Source: Sanderia malayensis (Eukaryota > Cnidaria > Scyphozoa > Semaeostomeae > Pelagiidae). Taken from it: 64,000 nt of DNA. The notes beneath the pieces are model-generated. The model searched no databases. It was not told the origin of the DNA and worked only from the letters and a program-made list of their open reading frames with translations. Location of the stretch: positions 4,569,080 to 4,633,079 of the forward strand of contig RQOL01000466.1 of NCBI GenBank assembly GCA_013076295.1, given 5' to 3'. The translations under genes and the position numbers were made by a program. Position 1 is the stretch's first letter, and every line of letters begins with the position of its first letter. Positions 1-11,843 of the stretch are shown piece by piece.

Positions 1-233
1 CATGTCATAATCAATTCACTCTCAATTGCATTTGTATACGTTTGATATAAGTTTCATTTCAACATTTTAAACACTAATTTGGCAATGCTGACTGGTCCGT
101 TGAAAGTTTTTCTCTCTTGCAATGCCATATCATTCAATGCACAGCTTATTGATTGACCGGATGGCTGCAACACTGTCCTCTTGTATTTCACATTAATTTC
201 AATCTCTGATATGTTTGACGGCTATTTCTGCAG
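1..233 (+). other. Collagen intron at the window edge
   Basis: AT-rich intron sequence ending in a good polypyrimidine tract and CAG acceptor at 231-233, directly before the first visible Gly-X-Y exon. The upstream exons of the collagen gene lie outside the window. Nothing else is recognisable here. Confidence 0.7.
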
Positions 234-3200
234 GGAGTGACAGGCCCACCTGGACAAGCGGGACTAAAGGGAGAACAAGGACCAAGGGTGAGTAAAGACT
301 TTAATCTTTTTATTAAAGCCTCTTTGTTTACGTTTTCAAGCAAAGAGGTTCGGATTTTACAAGCTCAAAAGCTAGAAGTTACATCAAAATGAGAATTGAA
401 ATTCATGCTATATTTTGCAGGGATTGCTTGGAATTTCTGGCCTATCTGGTTCTCCGGGAAAAGTGGGACAGAAAGGTGAACCTGGCTCAAATGGACAACA
501 TGGCGTTGCTGGTGCCAAAGGATTAGTTGTAAGCATTTTGCTATAAATCCAAGACACTGCTGCCTCTCGTGGATAAATGTCCATATCTTTATTCCATGGC
601 TATGAGGCCTATCACAGTAAGTTTTGTACTTATTCTTATTATTTTATTCGTGTAATGAATTGTTTGTATTCTTCTGTAGGGAGCACCTGGACTTGCAGGA
701 CCATCCGGCCCCGCTGGATTACCTGGAACAGAGGTAAATTTGCGTTGTTGTTTGTTATCATGGTCTTGTTTTCATATCAGATAATCAGTTGCATTTGCAC
801 CAGTTGCGATGTTGGTTTAAACATTGACTGTTAATGAGAATTGAGTGTTGTATTTTTTAAGGGGAAACCCGGAGAAGACGGCTTGTCTGGTACCAATGGA
901 AAACGTGGAGCTAAAGGTGAGACTGGACCCGGGGGATTCCAAGGTGCGCCAGGCCAACAAGGACAGGCTGGTCAATCTGGAAGAGGGGGACAAAAGGGAA
1001 ACGCCGGATCTCCTGGAGCGAAGGTATGACAACCTGAATACATCGCTTTTATGTTGATAAACATTGCGAAGCAACTTTGATTTTGCTGCTCTTCTCACGC
1101 AATCATCCCTTCCTATTCGGGAGGTTTCAACGCCGTTTGTTTTGTTTCAGGGATCTACTGGTCGCGGTGGCCTTACCGGTTTGGGAGGAGACAGAGGAAA
1201 TATTGGACTTCAGGGCAGGAAGGGAGGCAAAGGAAGCAGTGGAACGGAAGGAGCAAAGGGAGACAAGGGCTGGCGCGGCTACAAGGGTGCACGCGGAATT
1301 CCAGGCATGGTTGGAATGAGTGGAGGACAAGGAAATGACGGATCAGTTGGCCCAGGAGGAGCACCTGTAAGTGTTTACTTGATGTGTATGACCACCCTGT
1401 GCTGGGGTGCTCATACAATTCATTATTCAATGTCAATGTGACTTGGCCTGTTGTGTTTGTAATGGATTCTCGTGCATTTCTTTACGTATTAAAGTGAATT
1501 CAAATCACTCATTTGACGTTTTGCGATTGTTTATTACTTCAATTTTCCTGCTCATATGAAATGTTTCGTGTTTTCGAATCTTAAGGGACAAAAAGGATAC
1601 ACTGGTCGCTATGGCCCAGATGGTGAAGCTGGCGATCGTGGACCAGCTGGTGGTGATGGCATGGTCGGGGGTGTGGGACCAAGAGGACGAAGCGGCGAAG
1701 ATGGATACGGTGGACCACCGGGACCCCCAGGACCTCCCGGACCACCGGGATCAAGCAGCTATGGAGCCGGTTCAATCGGTAGACTGATCCGACCCGGAGC
1801 ACTCGACAAGGGCAACCTATACGGATATCAAGGCTATTATCAACAAAGATTCTATAGAGCAGAACACGGTGATGAGAACGAGGCTGATAGCAAATCGCTC
1901 AAGGTATGCTTTCTTCCTATCATCTGCTGCGTCTTTTTAGGCTATTATCTGTTGTGTCTTCTTCCCCGTTGTTTCCATCAATTACAACGATGACCAGACT
2001 ACCCTGTCCTATGAGCGCAGCTTTAATCTTCAACACCCGTGACCTTTCTCTTTTATGTCCATGACGACTATTGCAAACTCTTGTGATCGCTCCTTTCGAT
2101 GCTCCTTGCTACGTTACTTTCGTGCATACTCTATCGCGCCAGCTTGCTGACGAGCTGACTAGCTTTGCTTAATCGTTGCAGGGGGCTGAATACGGAGTCT
2201 TCAAGTTCCTTAACATGCTCGAGCTTGAGCTGCAAGCGATGAGAAGCCCTGATGGTAGCAAAACATTTCCAGGAAAGACATGCCGTGACTTGAAATCCTG
2301 TTTCTCTGAACTCAAAAATGGTGAATCCACGTTCTTATTGTATTTTCGAATTTTAATTCTCATTGCTCTGGCTAGTGCTGCGCTGAAAAACGCACAGAGC
2401 CAGCAAATTTTGCATCCAGCCTATTGTTTGAAAACAATAAATCATTGCTTCATCTATTGTTTTGAGCAGAAATATCAGCCTAAAGGTTCTTAAAGGAGAA
2501 CCGACACGCCAAAATAATTTGGCCTAAATCTGGAGAAACAATGCCGGAGATTTCAAATATCAACTTCGTTTTTGCCAAAAGTCATTCAATTTCGAGTTAT
2601 AGGCATTTGAAATACGAATTTCAGAATCCCGAGAATTTCACCGAGTTTAAGCGAGAGCCACCGAGAGCGTGTGATGTCACAAATACCATGTTGTCTCGGC
2701 CACGACGGTCAAAACATAAGGAAAAGGCACTTCGATATTTTTATTCTTGCTTTAGAAGGCATTTTTGTATTTAACCAGCTGGAAAATACGTTTATAACTA
2801 ATAAGAAATGTCTGAAGACTTAAGTCACGACTTTGAATATCCGGATATTGTCGAGGTTGAAGCGATTCAGCCATTTTCATGTTTGAAATGATACCTGAGG
2901 CAGCAATGGCAGCAAGTGAGTCTGGTGACGATTGGGTGAATGATCATGAAGATGATGATTTTAACATCGAAAGGATTGCAAATACAGATTGGCAGGACAT
3001 TTTTGTGTATATTTGCCGTTTCTTTGAACCAAATCTTTCATTATTCTGTCTTGAATTGCTCGTCATAAATCTGCCATGACACTTCCTCTTTGGCGAAGAA
3101 AAGTCAAATCAACTGTGGGATGGGAATGGCATTGTTATTATCTATAGTTTTACAATTAAAATCGAACGGTGGTAGATTGAGATCATCCGCCGTTATAAAC

Positions 3201-5430
3201 ATCAAAAATTGTTTAATTTATTTCAAAGTTGATGTTTCTTGTGTGCCCTTGGAGATCCAGCAAACTGTTCGATAATCCAGATGTTGTCTTTAGACCTGGA
3301 GAAGTAGGTTCGTCTGGGACCATTCTTAGAAATCTGTCCAGATTCGTTTTGAATTTGGATAGATCACAGTTTTTAAGGTCACGTAAGGACTCAGGGAGAC
3401 AGTTGAACAAACGTGGACTACAGACACTGAAGCTATTGTGAATAAGTGTCCGTACCCTCGCAGTTGCTGTTGTCTTGACCATAGGAACAGTGCAGGTTCT
3501 ACCATGTCTGGCATTGATGGTGTAATGTATGCCAGAATTAGGGACCAAGTTTTCCAAAACTTTCCATACATACAAAATCTTTCTCTACGGCGTTCTAAGG
3601 AGAAGATATGGCTTCAATGCAAGCTTGAATTTCACTCCTGTCTGTCACCTTCATCAAGTGTGGATTTCTTTGGAAACATATTTCCTTGGAGTGACTTTCG
3701 CACTGCCTGGAAGCTTTGGTAGGCCTAAAGTTTACTAAACGCATTTTCTCTACGCATCGTTTGCAAACAATTTGTAAGAGGAAAACGAGATATAGGCAGC
3801 ACATACAACCATTTTTGCAATTTTTAACTGATAAATAACAACCCAGGTATCATTTCAACAGCAAGTTTTCATCCCTTCCCGGACACGATTCACTGTGTTA
3901 TTGTCTCACGTTGATTTCAACATGGTATTTGTGACGTCAGTAAAATCGTCACCGAAAGGGCGACGAGAGTTGCAAAATAATCGGCAGTTTCCGAGTTTTT
4001 GGAAGGGCTGTAACTCGAAAATGAGTGTTTTTTTGGAAAAACGAAGTTGATATTTGAAATCTACGGCATTGTTTCTCCCGATTTAGGCAAAATTATTTTG
4101 GCGTGTCGGTTCTCCTTTAATCCATATGCGGGTTTTTACTGTGTGCTGTTATTTTCCGATACCAATGGTGGTATGTTTTTGTACATGGCTATATGCATAT
4201 AATAAAGTTGTGTTTGCTTGGTTTGACAGGTGAATATTGGGTGGATCCTAACCTGGGCTGCGTCGCAGATGCCTTCAAGGTCTATTGTAACTTCACAAGT
4301 GGTGAAACTTGCCTTTATCCAAAGAAGACCATGTACGAGAAGAAGAAATGGGTTCCATCCGGTCAAGATGGCTTCAGATGGATGATGGAAGAACTCGTCA
4401 AAGAAAAGGTAGATTTCAGCTTTATTTAACGTCATTTTACTCTCGATGTCATTGATTTCTTGATATTACTCTGCATTACCTTCATGCTTGACATCGATTG
4501 TGTTGAAGTTAGTGTCAGCAGACATTTGCAGTGTCCAATAACTGACCCTTCAGTGAGAATTAACATGGTGGTTACAGTAACAATCACTGTTCCCCATGTG
4601 GAATGGCTTTGTTGGTTCGCATTGGCGTCAGTTCATGGTGTGAAGTTCTTTATTTCCTCTGTCACAGATCGATTATTCAACTGACGAGATCCAGTTGAGA
4701 CATTTGAAATTGAACAGTCTGCGTGTACGCCAGAACATCACGTACCACTGCCGTAACTCTCACGCCGTTAAGGATGCCCAAGGCAAGGAAATGAAGTACA
4801 TCAAATTCATGAACGCAGATGGTGTTGAAATGCACAACGAAGCACACAGTGTCAGCAGGCCAAGAGTTATTAAGGATGGTTGCAATGTAAGTTGGGATTA
4901 TGATTAATGTCGTTGTTGTTGTTGCTTCATCGTGTTTCGTCTTCGAAGGAGAAAGATTGAAAGTGTCTTGTATTGGAATACACTATTTATATTACGTTTA
5001 TTTTAACACTATTAGACGCATTGGAGCTCTATACTCCCTTCACAGACGAGTGTGTTGAAGGAGAGTACAGTAAACACCCGCGTATAAGAACTTGTGAATT
5101 CTACATCCGGTCTATTGTTCAAATTCAAAACCTATTGTCTCTTCTATTGTTTTAAGCAAGGGTTTCAGCCTGAAAGGTTCTTAATCCACTGGCTCTCGCA
5201 TGTGGGTGTTTACTGTATAGACCTCTATACACTGGGCCTACTATATCAGGCATATGTTTGACTGTTATGGTTTCTCTTTCCAGGTAAAAGATGACAAATG
5301 GCACAAGACAATATTCGAGATAACCTCAAAGTCTCCGTCTAAACTTCCAATCTCTGATGTCGCTGTATTTGACGTCGCTGATGCTGACGAAGAATTCGGA
5401 ATTGAGCTCGGACCGGTCTGCTTTTCATAA
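234..5430 (+). CDS. Fibrillar collagen alpha chain, 3' part (triple helix end plus C-propeptide)
   Basis: Extracellular matrix collagen; three chains associate through the C-propeptide and wind into a fibril-forming helix. Exons read as 234-287, 421-528, 680-733, 862-1023, 1151-1366, 1586-1903, 2182-2320, 4230-4408, 4668-4886 and 5284-5430. The first five are 54, 108, 54, 162 and 216 bp, all multiples of the 54-bp fibrillar module, and encode uninterrupted Gly-X-Y. The 318-bp sixth exon ends the helix in four GPP triplets, then enters a Tyr-rich non-helical stretch. The last four exons encode a COLFI domain with [28 protein letters not shown] and the terminal GPVCFS; eight cysteines are present, the full set of classical fibrillar chains. 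The 5' part is outside the window. The fibrillar identity is firm; the clade (A, B or C) was not resolved. The large intron 2321-4229 is swollen by a nested transposon. Confidence 0.95.
2383..2493 (+). repeat. Left part of a family-2 MITE interrupted by a TTAA element
   Basis: This stretch matches the left and central part of the MITE family seen at 5066, 36723, 39982, 43571 and 44200: a CAGCCTATTG core, an inverted AACAATA segment, and then a CCTAAAGGTTC block. The match stops at TTAA 2490-2493. The missing right end (TCC, ATATGCGGG, TTTACTGT) resumes at 4121-4145 on the far side of the TTAA element, so one copy was split by insertion. Confidence 0.75.
2490..4120. mobile_element. TTAA-flanked DNA transposon with about 220-bp terminal inverted repeats
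   Basis: TTAA at 2490-2493 and 4117-4120 bound the element. After TTAA the left end reads AGGAGAACCGACACGCC and the right end is its inverse complement. The inverted match continues, with divergence, to about 2710 on the left and 3900 on the right. TTAA duplication is the piggyBac signature, but no transposase was found, so this is a non-autonomous element. The centre holds a piece of non-LTR retrotransposon on the minus strand. It lies in a collagen intron. Confidence 0.8.
3213..3740 (-). pseudogene. Degenerate 3' fragment of a non-LTR (CR1/Rex-like) reverse transcriptase
   Basis: The minus strand encodes the typical C-terminal tail of a LINE open reading frame: a [21 protein letters not shown] segment, then [12 protein letters not shown] and a following FKTNLDRFL. 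The reading frame is broken upstream near 3580, and only about 170 residues of tail can be followed. No endonuclease or catalytic RT motifs are present. It sits inside the TTAA element and may have been carried by it. A dead fragment. Confidence 0.75.
5066..5217. repeat. Family-2 MITE (TA-CAGTAAACACCCGC ends)
   Basis: A 152-bp element between TA dinucleotides with terminal inverted repeats: CAGTAAACACCCGCG on the left and TGGGTGTTTACTG on the right. The centre is a weak palindrome around CTATTGTT. It lies in the last collagen intron (4887-5283). Full or near-full relatives occur at 36723, 39982, 43571 and 44200. Confidence 0.8.
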
Positions 5431-6100
5431 GCTTCTCGCTTGAGACCACAAAAACAAATATTCACTTTACGTACAACTTTTTCAATAGCATTACGCATAT
5501 TTTCCAAGTGTAAATGCAGATAATTTTTTAGTTAGAGGATTTTTTATTATAAGTAATTTCAAAACAGCGCGCGCGGGGAAGGACCTTTTTGTATAAGATA
5601 TTAGTGGGTGGGAAGTTCGGGGTGGTAACTTTGATTTAAATCATGTTTTCAGTGCACATCGATTGTATCCTTGTCTCCCTGTCTCCAAACACCAGCAATA
5701 AAATTTACGTAAAACGCACAGGTATCTTGTCACGATGCGTTAGTAGCTATTGGGTTTCTTATTTGTACTTACAGGGGCCAAATGTTTTTGTTTTTATTTC
5801 AGTTTCCTCAAAGAACATTGCAGCGCAAGATATGTTCCACTGGTCACGAATGTGGATGGTGCAGTGACAGTGCTTTTTCATTCGACATAGGTAAGTCAAA
5901 CCCTTTATACATGCCTTTTCCCCACTTGCCAGGGTCGTACCATTGCAGTTCATTATTATTCTTTATAAGATTAGCTTGAAATATTAGCGACACTGCATAT
6001 TACCATCAATATTATATTCAATTATTGTTTATACAAAGTAAGAAAGAATGAATGATGTGGCGAGTCGATAAATAAAGTAGAGAAACCAAGAGCGTTATAT
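5431..6100. other. Collagen 3' flank and convergent interval with ORC4; possible orphan exon
   Basis: The collagen and ORC4 genes converge here. An AATAAA hexamer occurs at 5697-5702. At 5813-5890 there is an exon-like 78-bp open segment with a strong TTTATTTCAG acceptor and GTAAGT donor. Its peptide contains a C-x5-CGWC cluster reminiscent of a PSI-type disulfide motif. No partner exon was found, so it is listed only as a candidate. A second AATAAA-like string near 6070 is on the plus strand. Confidence 0.35.
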
Positions 6101-9100
6101 TCAAAGTATCGTAGATGAACCCCATTGTTGTAAATCGGTGGGGCAACCGGTGTAGCTTGACAAAACTTGACTTATCTGTGAATTATCGGCAAGCAATGTC
6201 ATTGGCTGGTATTCCTTCGGCAGTGTTGATTGATTGACGTTGTGTAGTGGCTTTAACACTTCGATTGCAAGCAGATGTTCGAATGCTTTCATGGCGACAG
6301 CTTTTTCGAACTTCTGCACGGTCGTGCTTCGTTTGAGGACGAAATTTTGATATTCTAAGGAGGAAAAGAGAGCTGTATATTAGTTAAGAGTAAAACGCTT
6401 CGATCGAGGATTAATCCTTCGTAAATAAACAAACGAGTTGGCTTACCTTTGAATACCATGTCGAAATTAAACGGCTCACCGCTTCGCCGTTCTAAAACAT
6501 GTTTCGTGGCCACAACTAAGCAGAGCTCCAACACGGATAAACCTGCAACAAATTACAATATTCAATCTCTTCTTTTAGAAATACAAGTACCATGGCATTT
6601 CAACCAGTAATATATTTCATACCTTTGAGCATTTGGATTTTTCCATCAATTTCTTCCCTCTTGAAAACTTCGATGATTATTTCTTTAGTGATTAAAGGAC
6701 TTTTATGCGTTATTTTGCAAACCATCTCAGCCTAAAAATAAACACAATCGTAGCAAATTAAAATAAATGTTTGCCATTACCCAGAGGCTGTTCAAATTTG
6801 CAAATACAAGCTACTTTAGTCCCCGAATTAAAACACATCACATTCTGCAAACATATTTTAAAACTATAGTTGAAAAATGGTGAATTTCGATTTCCTGAAA
6901 GGTTTTCTGTACATCTGCATCCAACGGCTTTGAGGTAGCTATTTATCATATTGCAAAATATAACCACCATCATTGAATGTTAATGATAACAAAAACATAT
7001 GAAAGTCATATTTACGAGAAGCAAAGCAACAGATCGTATATCTTTAGTTTTGTTAAAATGTTTTCGTATGAGCTCCCTAGTTGCCCTTTCGTCCGTTGAA
7101 GTCTGAAAGATAACAATTATAATCAACCAGTGATGAATTTTATTTGTAATTCACCCATTTCTTGGATTTGATTTTTACTTTGAATAAAACAATCAGAATT
7201 TCATCAATTTATCAACCTGAACATTGTAATTCCATCTTTCTTTGTAATTACTGTCTTTAAAGTCTGATGGAAGTTTCAACATTGCACTGGGAAACGAGAA
7301 AAAGATCAAATAAGCGTGAAAAAAAACGCAGATGAAATTGAACCTCTCTAGGTCGGACCCAAAGAGTGTGAACACCAAATTGGCCCTCGTAACGCCGCAT
7401 AAGGAAAATTAACGCCAATTCAGGCCGGTGTAAAAAGCCTGCGTATTTCGACTATACACGCTTTTTTTTTATAAGGAACCTAGCTCGGGCCTAGTTCTTT
7501 AAATTCCTTATTTTGAGACCTCTTTTGACCACTTTGCAGTTCTAAAAGTTCCTTAATAGTTCCTTAATTTTAAGTTCACATTTAGTGGAGATAATTAGTA
7601 CAGACGCAAGAAAAGCATTCAAATTCAACGTTTTGCTATACACTTGTGAAAAGATAGCAGGTTAAAACATGAAGAAGCTTCATATAATGTAAAAGTACTG
7701 AAAATCAATGGAACAGGCTTCTTAATTGTAAATTGTGCGGAAATGTAAATATATTCAAAATTAAAAAATTCCTTAGTGATTTCGCCTTTAGTAGTAAAAG
7801 TTCCTTAAGTTTTTCGACCTTTTACATGTAGGTTCCTTATAAACGGTTCCTTATAAAAAAAAAGCGTGTAAGGTAGGAGTGATAAACAGAGGTAGAAAAG
7901 GTTTTCTGGGTGATATAGCAAAGAATCTTACCGTAACATTTCCAGATATTCTTCAAAATCAATCGAACTGAATGTTAGAATACTTCGGTGTGAATAGCGT
8001 GATTTGACTCTTTTTTCTAGCAGCTCGACTATATCCTAGAAAAAGACACGTGTGACTTTAACGAGTTCAACTGCTCTTGCGAGGGTAGACTGTGAAAATA
8101 GTGAGAAACATAACCCATAAAGTAGATGTGTATAATGGATGAAGAGTAACAGAGAGCATGTTGTTAATCGAACATTTTCTGCCCGCATTGAAAGCCAAGT
8201 GCTGTGTCAAATTGAATCAACAGCATTACACTATCATAATGTCATAGGTGACAAAAATTAAGTATGACAAACAGTGTCATAGGTGACAAAAGCTGTAGGG
8301 GTCCAAAACTGCCCCCACAAGAGACCTCAAGATGTTCATTTAGAAAAAAATTGAGTAAAAATCTTGGCAGTTTACTTCCAGTAACAGAGATAAGCAGTGA
8401 ATTCAGAGTACAGTTGAATAAATTTGCATTACATACCAGCCTGCATGTTACACCAATCACTGATATTGGTGTTTGTCGGTTGCGGGATACATCAAGTAGG
8501 TTGTAGATCAGTGATTGATTCTTGTGTTGGGCAAAAAGATCAAATTCGTCCAGAATCACAACAACAGACCTGGTCTCTTTGCTGCCTGCAAAAATCGCAT
8601 TGGTTAGTTGACAAAACATGCAACTGTGAAACGTGAAGATTGAGGTTCAAAGCATAGCTAATTTACCACTGCTAAATGAGTCCAATATGAAGGCAAGATT
8701 ATCAGCAAAAGATCCCTGGGGAGCAAAGAAGAATGAAATATCAGCTATATATGCAAAAGCCAAACTGCGATTGATTGATTAAGTTGGAGATATTTTTGAT
8801 AATAAAAAGTGATAGCAAAAATATTAATGTTAGAAACTTACAAAGACATGATCATCAGTTACATTTTCTAGTTCCAATTGTCTTGCTATTTCTTGTAATG
8901 CAGTTCTATCATCAGTTTGAATACTTCCTGACGTGATGGAGAAATGATATCAAAATGACAAGATCTCATTGAATAATTGACCTGGTTTTGTTTGAGTTTA
9001 AAGCTTATAAAAAACCTGATTTACATATAGCATATAAATGCAGCTTACCATTCAAAGAGATAACAAAATGGTTTCCTCCTGAAGAAGGTTTCAGTTCATG

Positions 9101-9582
9101 AAGAGCACTCTCAATAAGCTAGGATAAATGACAATTTTCAGACAACCTTTTGGGACAAAATATAACTTTAGTTACAATATCAATGGTCCTTTTATCAAAT
9201 CAGCATCTACCTTTGTCTTACCACTCCCCCTGGGACCGATAATGAGGGCAGAATTACTTTCTCCAAAATTCAAGCACTGCTCAAATACTTCTTTCAACTG
9301 CCTAAAAATAGGAAATTTTGAGAAATTGCGGCATTGCAATTGCTTATGCACTCAATGTTAATGGTCACTGTTGATGCTACCTTCGTTTAATACCCACCTT
9401 CGTTGGTTTTCCAGCCCCCAACTCAGCCAGAAATGTGAGGGTACATCGTGTCCATATAATCTGTTTTTCAGTAACCTTCTCGCCTCTTTGACACTGACAG
9501 GGTCCGTGGAAACGTCATCGTCTGGTGGGACCAGTGCTTTAGAGCTCGCTTTCGACTTCCTTCGACTGGTACTCTTCTTCAT
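6101..9582 (-). CDS. ORC4: Origin recognition complex subunit 4
   Basis: AAA+ subunit of the nuclear complex that marks replication origins and loads the MCM helicase. Twelve exons in coding order: 9398-9582, 9211-9301, 9049-9118, 8842-8927, 8667-8715, 8437-8585, 7932-8035, 7217-7286, 7016-7102, 6623-6731, 6447-6542 and 6101-6354. Total is 1350 nt, or 449 aa, close to the roughly 435 aa usual for the family. Walker A GPRGSGKT lies at residues 84-91 and Walker [10 protein letters not shown] at about 168-176. The following segment [15 protein letters not shown] and the sensor region SVIGVTCRL are family hallmarks. The C-terminal winged-helix part contains AMKAFEHL and [10 protein letters not shown] chose the MKKSTSRRK start; an in-frame ATG 42 nt upstream is possible. 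The N-terminus is basic. It is head-to-head with the next gene. Intron 7 carries a 416-bp MITE. Confidence 0.95.
7455..7870. repeat. 416-bp MITE with 26-bp terminal inverted repeats
   Basis: The left end TACACGC followed by an A/T run and ATAAGGAACC is mirrored at the right by GGTTCCTTATA, a run and GCGTGTA. The motif GTTCCTTA recurs several times inside in both orientations. No coding capacity. It lies in the ORC4 intron between exons 7 and 8. Confidence 0.75.
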
Positions 9583-9860
9583 GGTGCAAAAAGGGGTTGC
9601 TTGATCTTCCTCCAAACACAACACACTGCAAAGTGCTGGCTGAACGATTCAAAGGTGGGCGGTAAACCGCAGTGCAGTAACACATCTATAGTTACTACGC
9701 AGGAGCGTAGCGTATACCCTGATTGCCTCAGTCTTGCCTGTCTTGCTTTGCCGTGTTGCTTTAATTACGCTGTTTCAATGACTTGTCAACACAACAAAAT
9801 GATTATTTTAAGGTTAAAACATGGTGAATTTTGATAGCATTCATATATCGGTGAATAACA
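9583..9860. promoter_or_regulatory. Shared 278-bp interval between divergent ORC4 and ERICH2-like genes
   Basis: The two start codons face away from each other with 278 bp between them, a typical bidirectional promoter arrangement. I see no TATA box in a convincing position. An in-frame upstream ATG for ORC4 exists at 9624. The promoter role is inferred from the layout only. Confidence 0.5.
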
Positions 9861-11590
9861 ATGAGTAGTACGGTCAATTCTTTAGGAGGGACGACCTCAC
9901 CAAGGATACTTTCACCGAAGTCAAGATCCAGTGAACCCTTCAAGGGACACTTTGTTGTTTTGGATAGTCCTAACAACGCTGCATCATGTCAAGAAAAATA
10001 CAAGTAATGATAAAATTAATAAGATAATACAATTTTTAATGTTTGATTATGATTTCATAGTATAGGTAGATATAATTTCATCTGTCAATTTGTTTGCTTC
10101 TTGTTGTTCTGTATATGTTGTAAATGGTTGTTTTATTTTGCAATTTCTATCAGCGAGGAGAAAATAAAGAGAACGAAAAGAGTATGTTTATATTTATGGA
10201 TTTACAGTTTGTGTTTTCAAGGCCAACATTTTCTAAGAAACATTTCATTTGCAATATTTTATACAATTTTCACCAACTCAATGAGTTCACATGTTTCTAT
10301 TATTTTTCAGCCACCTAGTGGGAGCCTTGAAATTTTGAACTCAGGCAAGTGGAATATTAATATTAAAGGATTATTTATTCTTTGGTATCTTAACCTCTGT
10401 GAAATATTAATGTTTTCTCTTTCTTAGAAACACAAAATTCAAAATCTGCATCAGGTGCAGGTAGTCGCATTGCAGATAAAATGGATTCAACATCTGTTAG
10501 AAAAGAAAAAAAGCTGCCTGGAGTGAAACAGAAAGAAGAATGTCTTTGCCAAAGTTTGTGTTTTGCATTTCATACATTAAAATTGCTTTCTTTTGTATTG
10601 TTAACGATGTGAGAAGCTTTGGGTTATATTTGATCCACGAACCTCAACAGTTTCACCTTGTTTCAAACAGTTGCCTGATATTTTCCCAATTCTAGATGAT
10701 ACCATTTGCAAAATGTGTCTTCAGCTGAAGATGCAAGATCTCAATCTTCATGGCAGCAAAATCAAAACATCTGGTATGGGAATTCTGGAGAGCAAAGCTG
10801 AACATCTTCCAATAGACAGAATTTCACTGGCTGCAAATCCTACTACTCCTGATGGCTTAAATTTAAATGAAGAAGATGATACCAGCTCTAGCGATGAATC
10901 TAACGATGATCTTGGTGGCAATAGCAATGGAAATAACTCACAAAGTTTACCCGTGGGTTCTAATGCCAAAGCTCCATTGGAACTTCTTGGTCGAGTTGGT
11001 ATTCCTTACTAATTTTTTCAAAGTTTCTCCATACGTACTCGAGTTTGGAAGAGTGACTTCAAATTTTGTTACTTTTTTAGTTTCTGTCTGCTCTGATGAA
11101 AAAGGAGTACGCAGAGGCACAGGGTCTTTGTAGTGAAAGTAAGTAGCTTCTAAAATAATAAATAATATGAATAATTAAGTAATAATGAATATGTTTGCAG
11201 GGTTTTTTCCTTGAGCTTGTCAGATAATTGAAATTTTAATCTCAAGTCCTACAGATTGAGCCGAACAATTCCACATGCCTTGAGTTCAAAGGAACATTGA
11301 AAGAGAAATTAGAGCAAGGTTGGTCAGTTTAGATTGATATTTTGTATCATTTTGTTTATGACAGTTCTGGTTTCAAATTTACTGCTACCAACTAATGATT
11401 TGTTGTCACTTTTTATGCAGACCTTGAGGAAAGCTCAGAGGAAGATGAGGGTGATAGCAGTGAAGAGGGAGCCGATGATGATTCAGATGATGAAGAACCT
11501 TCTGAAGATGAACAGGAATCTGATAGTGATGAAGAAATTGATGTTACCAATCTGAATTTGTTAATGGGAGGTGTGCCAGTGAGGAGATAG
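9861..11590 (+). CDS. ERICH2-like glutamate-rich protein
   Basis: Eight exons: 9861-10003, 10154-10181, 10311-10344, 10428-10553, 10651-10994, 11081-11138, 11247-11318 and 11421-11590. They total 975 nt, or 324 aa, with every junction in frame. The N-terminal 200 residues are Ser/Lys-rich and look disordered. The conserved part runs from APLELLG through FLSALMKKEYAEAQGLC to ILQIEPNNSTCLEFKGTL, a short helical repeat like that before the acidic tail of vertebrate glutamate-rich protein 2. The tail is an Asp/Glu/Ser run ending LLMGGVPVRR. The molecular role of the family is not established; vertebrate expression is testis- and cilium-linked, so a flagellar role is an inference. Intron 3 uses a GC donor (CAG|GCAAGT). 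Alternative: another acidic TPR-like protein. Confidence 0.7.
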
Positions 11591-11843
11591 TTCTTGTTCA
11601 TTTAGGTGGTTTGCATTTTGTACATATATTTTGTCAAGAGTTTCACATTTCTGAGCACTGTAAGTGAATTTCTTTGGCTTATAAACTCCTGATTATTATT
11701 GTCAATTTGGCTTTTGTTTTGTTGATTTAAAAGAACTGAATTGAATTATGATTGAATAAGAGACCAACACTAAACCGAGGCCATGTTTTTGGCTCCGCGC
11801 GAAGCTAATCGGTGGCGGGTAATTTTGATTTTGAATGAAAGAA
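11591..11843. other. Intergenic interval between ERICH2-like and KNL1-like genes
   Basis: 253 bp of AT-rich sequence between the stop of one gene and the start of the next on the same strand. It should contain the 3' end of the upstream transcript and the promoter of the next. No clear AATAAA or TATA box was identified. Confidence 0.4.

Noticed and set aside
6758..6973. 71-codon minus-strand frame within ORC4
   Set aside because: It lies in the intron between ORC4 exons 9 and 10; the exons on both sides join in frame without it.
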